This document shows, piece after piece, positions 60,741 through 64,000 of a DNA stretch of 64,000 nucleotides. Numbering within the stretch: the first letter of the stretch is position 1; every line of letters begins with the position of its first letter. The stretch lies in contig JAQBOV010000055.1 of NCBI GenBank assembly GCA_028287895.1, forward strand, positions 57,566-121,565. The letters run 5' to 3'. Origin of the DNA: Mucilaginibacter sp. (GTDB lineage: Bacteria > Bacteroidota > Bacteroidia > Sphingobacteriales > Sphingobacteriaceae). A model generated the notes under the pieces. The model was not told the DNA's origin. It did no database searches and worked only from the letters and a program-made list of their open reading frames with translations. A program made the position numbers and the translations under genes.

Positions 60741-61544
60741 ATGAAAAGTAAGAAATGGGTGTTCTCCATTGCTTTTCCGGCGATATTAATTTCTTGTGCT
60801 ACCGTCCCGTTAACAGGCCGGAAGCAAATCAATTTAGTCGGGGATTCCCAAATAAATACTTCGGCAGCTCAGAGTTACCGCCAGCTTTTATCTGATCCTT
60901 CTACTAAAGTAATTACCGGTACGTCCGATGCACGAAGTGTACAACGCGTGGGCGACAAATTAGCTGTCTCAATTGAAAATTTCCTTAAAGCCAATGGTTA
61001 CGGGAATCAGTACCACTTTCAATGGGAATTTAATCTGATTCAAAGTAAAGAAATAAATGCATGGTGCATGCCTGGTGGCAAGGTCGCTGTTTATAGCGGC
61101 ATTTTGCCCATAACCAGGGATGATGCCGGTTTGGCCACGGTAATGGGTCATGAGATCGGCCATGCTATTGCAAGGCATTCTGCCGAAAGGATATCCCAGC
61201 AGATGGCTGCTCAGGCAGGCGGGGCTGTGGTAGGGGCAGCTGCATCTGATAAATCGCAGACTACACAAGCGATCGTTAACCAGCTCTACGGAGTAGGCGG
61301 ACAATTAGTATTGCTGAGGTATTCAAGAAACCAGGAATCGGAAGCTGACCGGTTGGGCCTTATTTTTATGGCGATGGCCGGTTATGATCCCAACTATGCA
61401 GTTTTATTCTGGGAAAGAATGGCCGCACAAAATAAAGGTGGCACACCCCCTGAATTTTTAAGTACACATCCCACTGATCAAACCCGGATACAGGATATTA
61501 AAAACAGCATACCCGAAGCCATCAAATATTACCATCATCAATAG
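60741..61544 (+). CDS. M48 family metallopeptidase lipoprotein
   Basis: 267 residues. A signal peptide ends in a lipobox LISC (about Cys19), and the zinc motif HEIGH (137-141) sits in VMGHEIGHAIARH; the third ligand glutamate follows in NQESEADRLGL (about 196-206). This is the BepA/LoiP type, which degrades or repairs misassembled outer-membrane proteins in the periplasm (inference for this species). It starts 1 nt after plsY. The next gene, 18 nt downstream, is frameshifted. Confidence 0.92.
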   Translation: MKSKKWVFSIAFPAILISCATVPLTGRKQINLVGDSQINTSAAQSYRQLLSDPSTKVITGTSDARSVQRVGDKLAVSIENFLKANGYGNQYHFQWEFNLIQSKEINAWCMPGGKVAVYSGILPITRDDAGLATVMGHEIGHAIARHSAERISQQMAAQAGGAVVGAAASDKSQTTQAIVNQLYGVGGQLVLLRYSRNQESEADRLGLIFMAMAGYDPNYAVLFWERMAAQNKGGTPPEFLSTHPTDQTRIQDIKNSIPEAIKYYHHQ

Positions 61545-61562
61545 CAATCAATAAAACCCCAG

Positions 61563-62315
61563 ATGGCTAAAAGGCAGTTTTTACAGGCGAAATGGAAGAA
61601 CCTGCTGATGCTTAATTACGAGGTTGATCCTGATATTTTAAAGCCTTATCTGCCACCCTATACTGTTGTTGATCTGTGGCAGGTAAGGCTTAGTGAGCAT
61701 GGTTGGCTTTTTATTTCAAGATACGCGGGTGAAGGGAATAAAATGGCCCGGGCATGTGAATTTCGAAGAGGTTAATCTCCGGTTTTATGTAAAATATGTT
61801 GATGGAAAGGAATGCAAGCGCGGCGCCGTGTTTGTAAGCGAAATTGTACCTAAACCGATGACGTGCTGATCGCCAATAACCTGTATAAAGAGCACTACCG
61901 CGCTATGCCTATGCGACACTCCATCGATGAACTGGCTGGCGAACAAACCCGGTTCCTATATGAATGGAAGATGAACGGCAAATGGAATTGCCTGGGCGCA
62001 GCAGCTGGCAATACCTTGTCTGCTATGCAACCGGGAAGCGCAGAAGCGTTCATTCTTGAACATTATTGGGGTTATAATAAGATAAGTGAAACCAAAACCT
62101 ATGAATACCAGGTGGAGCATATCAGCTGGAATGCAGGACAAGTAACCGATCCTATACTGGAGGCGGACGTCACCAGGTTATATGGCAGTAAATTCAAACC
62201 CTATTTAAGCGTTCAGCCCTATTCGGCATTTTTTGCAGATGGGTCCGAGGTTATCGTCAGAGCAGCGGGAAAGATTCTGTATCCCCCGGCACTTCAGGTA
62301 TCCTCTGCGCTTTGA
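61563..62315 (+). pseudogene. DUF2071 (YqjF-like) gene with two frameshifts
   Basis: Together the pieces give a nearly complete DUF2071 protein of about 250 residues. The first part (LNYEVDPDILKPYLPPYTVVDLWQ) breaks at 61683-61690; the middle, in the +1 frame, reads GLVSMVGFLFQDTRVKGIKWPG, then VNFEEVNLRFYVKYVDG and VFVSEIVPKPMT; at about 61863 the frame returns with LIANNLYKEHYRAMPMRHSID and continues to the stop at 62315. One extra base (or two lost) upstream and one lost base downstream explain it, so the ends share a frame. It could be a true pseudogene or a base-calling artefact. Confidence 0.75.
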
Positions 62316-62481
62316 GCAGGCATTGTTCAAATTTGGCAACTGTTAATAACAGCTCAGACGCGGAATATTTATCAGTGAAATTGTTGGAGTCCGGGTAACA
62401 AAAAACATCAAAGGGCGAGACCCATTGCAGGGCATGTTGTGTAACATCTCCGGGATTCCCGGTATGACGGGGGGGTAGGTA

Positions 62482-62517
62482 AAATCAAAAAGCCCACCGG
62501 TTTGCCGGAGAGCCTTT
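62482..62517 (-). terminator. intrinsic terminator of purA
   Basis: On the minus strand AAAGGCTC, T, CCGG, CAAA loop, CCGG, T, GGGCTTT forms a stem with a T-T mismatch and two G-T pairs, followed by a T-rich tract. It lies 28 nt after the purA stop (62545). The spacer from 62316 holds no gene. Confidence 0.75.
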
Positions 62518-62544
62518 GGGTAATTTTATTGCAGTACTTTGCTT

Positions 62545-63825
<1,281 letters not shown>

Positions 63826-63920
63826 TTATCTTTATTATTTACTTTTTTATTTGCAGGATTTTATGGAAACGGCAAATATCATAAAATTATGATGTTCTTA
63901 CTCAGTTTTTATTAACTAAT

Positions 63921-63983
63921 TTAATCGATCTTATCCATATCAACATCCCAAAATGCCTGCTTGCTTAAAACTGGTTTATCCAT
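63921..63983 (-). pseudogene. possible truncated gene fragment with FWDVDMDKID motif
   Basis: ATG to TAA, 20 residues MDKPVLSKQAFWDVDMDKID. From memory this resembles the N-terminus of a small Bacteroidota family with FWDvdfdklD at the same place (DUF6922-type), which continues for another 50-60 residues. Here TAA follows the aspartate directly and no other frame continues the sequence. It might be a remnant, or a complete very short peptide. The start of the transcript lies close to the window end. Confidence 0.3.
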
Positions 63984-64000
63984 TATAGTTATACTTTTCT

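Noticed and set aside
61563..61775. A separate 70-residue gene and a second gene at 61863-62315
   Set aside because: Both pieces are consecutive parts of one DUF2071 protein, joined by the middle frame with the missing conserved segment.

Overview
The window looks like chromosomal DNA of a Bacteroidota bacterium, most likely family Sphingobacteriaceae (Mucilaginibacter- or Pedobacter-like). The grounds are the gene content (type IX secretion components, PorT, DUF6089 and DUF4783 proteins, paired OmpH/Skp genes after BamA), the Bacteroidota -7 promoter element TAnnTTTG in front of many genes, the near absence of strong Shine-Dalgarno sequences, several TTG and GTG starts, and spacers with the short degenerate repeats I associate with this family. 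It is largely a housekeeping region: no rRNA, tRNA, CRISPR array, prophage or transposase gene was recognised.

Layout. 1-1282: end of a GMC oxidoreductase and its gluconate-dehydrogenase-subunit-3-like partner. 1314-1445: a promoter and terminator with no gene between, a candidate small RNA. 1464-8056 (minus): class III aminotransferase, an ECF sigma factor / FTVP-repeat anti-sigma-like protein / Spy-like protein operon, PrxQ, an M23 peptidase, a FAH-family enzyme and a very small type IX secretion cargo. 8256-18408: Kup potassium transporter, two PAP2 phosphatases, SemiSWEET, amino-acid permease, M3 oligopeptidase, an epimerase-like protein and a Crp/Fnr regulator. 18427-22511: MqnP/UbiA-type prenyltransferase, EngB, VOC protein, UbiE/MenG and PorT. 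22637-33051: SDR, YqeY, hydrolase, CBS protein, NAD kinase, DUF6089, UppS, BamA, two Skp chaperones and glutamate racemase, a classic Bacteroidota envelope-building neighbourhood. 33293-41139: nuoHIJKLMN, the membrane arm of complex I plus its NuoI iron-sulfur subunit. 41255-50825: ammonium transporter, Gfo/Idh/MocA oxidoreductase, a long PurF-like protein, LysE exporter, FucP-type sugar transporter, dCMP deaminase, CMP kinase and ArfB. 50822-63822: LpxR, a low-complexity outer-membrane protein, Lon, a TPR protein, a lipoprotein, GpmI, DUF4783, NadC, PlsY, an M48 lipoprotein protease, a frameshifted DUF2071 gene and PurA.

How the parts fit. Menaquinone-related genes (prenyltransferase, UbiE) and the complex I subunits supply the respiratory chain. 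UppS, MurI, BamA, Skp, LpxR, M23 and PorT serve the envelope and secretion. The sigma/anti-sigma/Spy-like set looks like an envelope-stress module. PurA, the PurF-like protein, CMP kinase, dCMP deaminase, NadC and NAD kinase serve nucleotide and cofactor supply.

What stands out is mostly between genes: (i) five genes whose TAnnTTTG element lies only 3-6 nt before the start codon, suggesting leaderless or nearly leaderless mRNAs; (ii) a palindromic insert between ubiE and porT flanked by a 16-bp direct repeat that recreates the porT start; (iii) several families of degenerate short repeats, mostly in facing pairs, in many spacers; (iv) a nested palindrome before ubiE; (v) the candidate small RNA at 1.3 kb. 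No complete novel multi-gene system was recognised.
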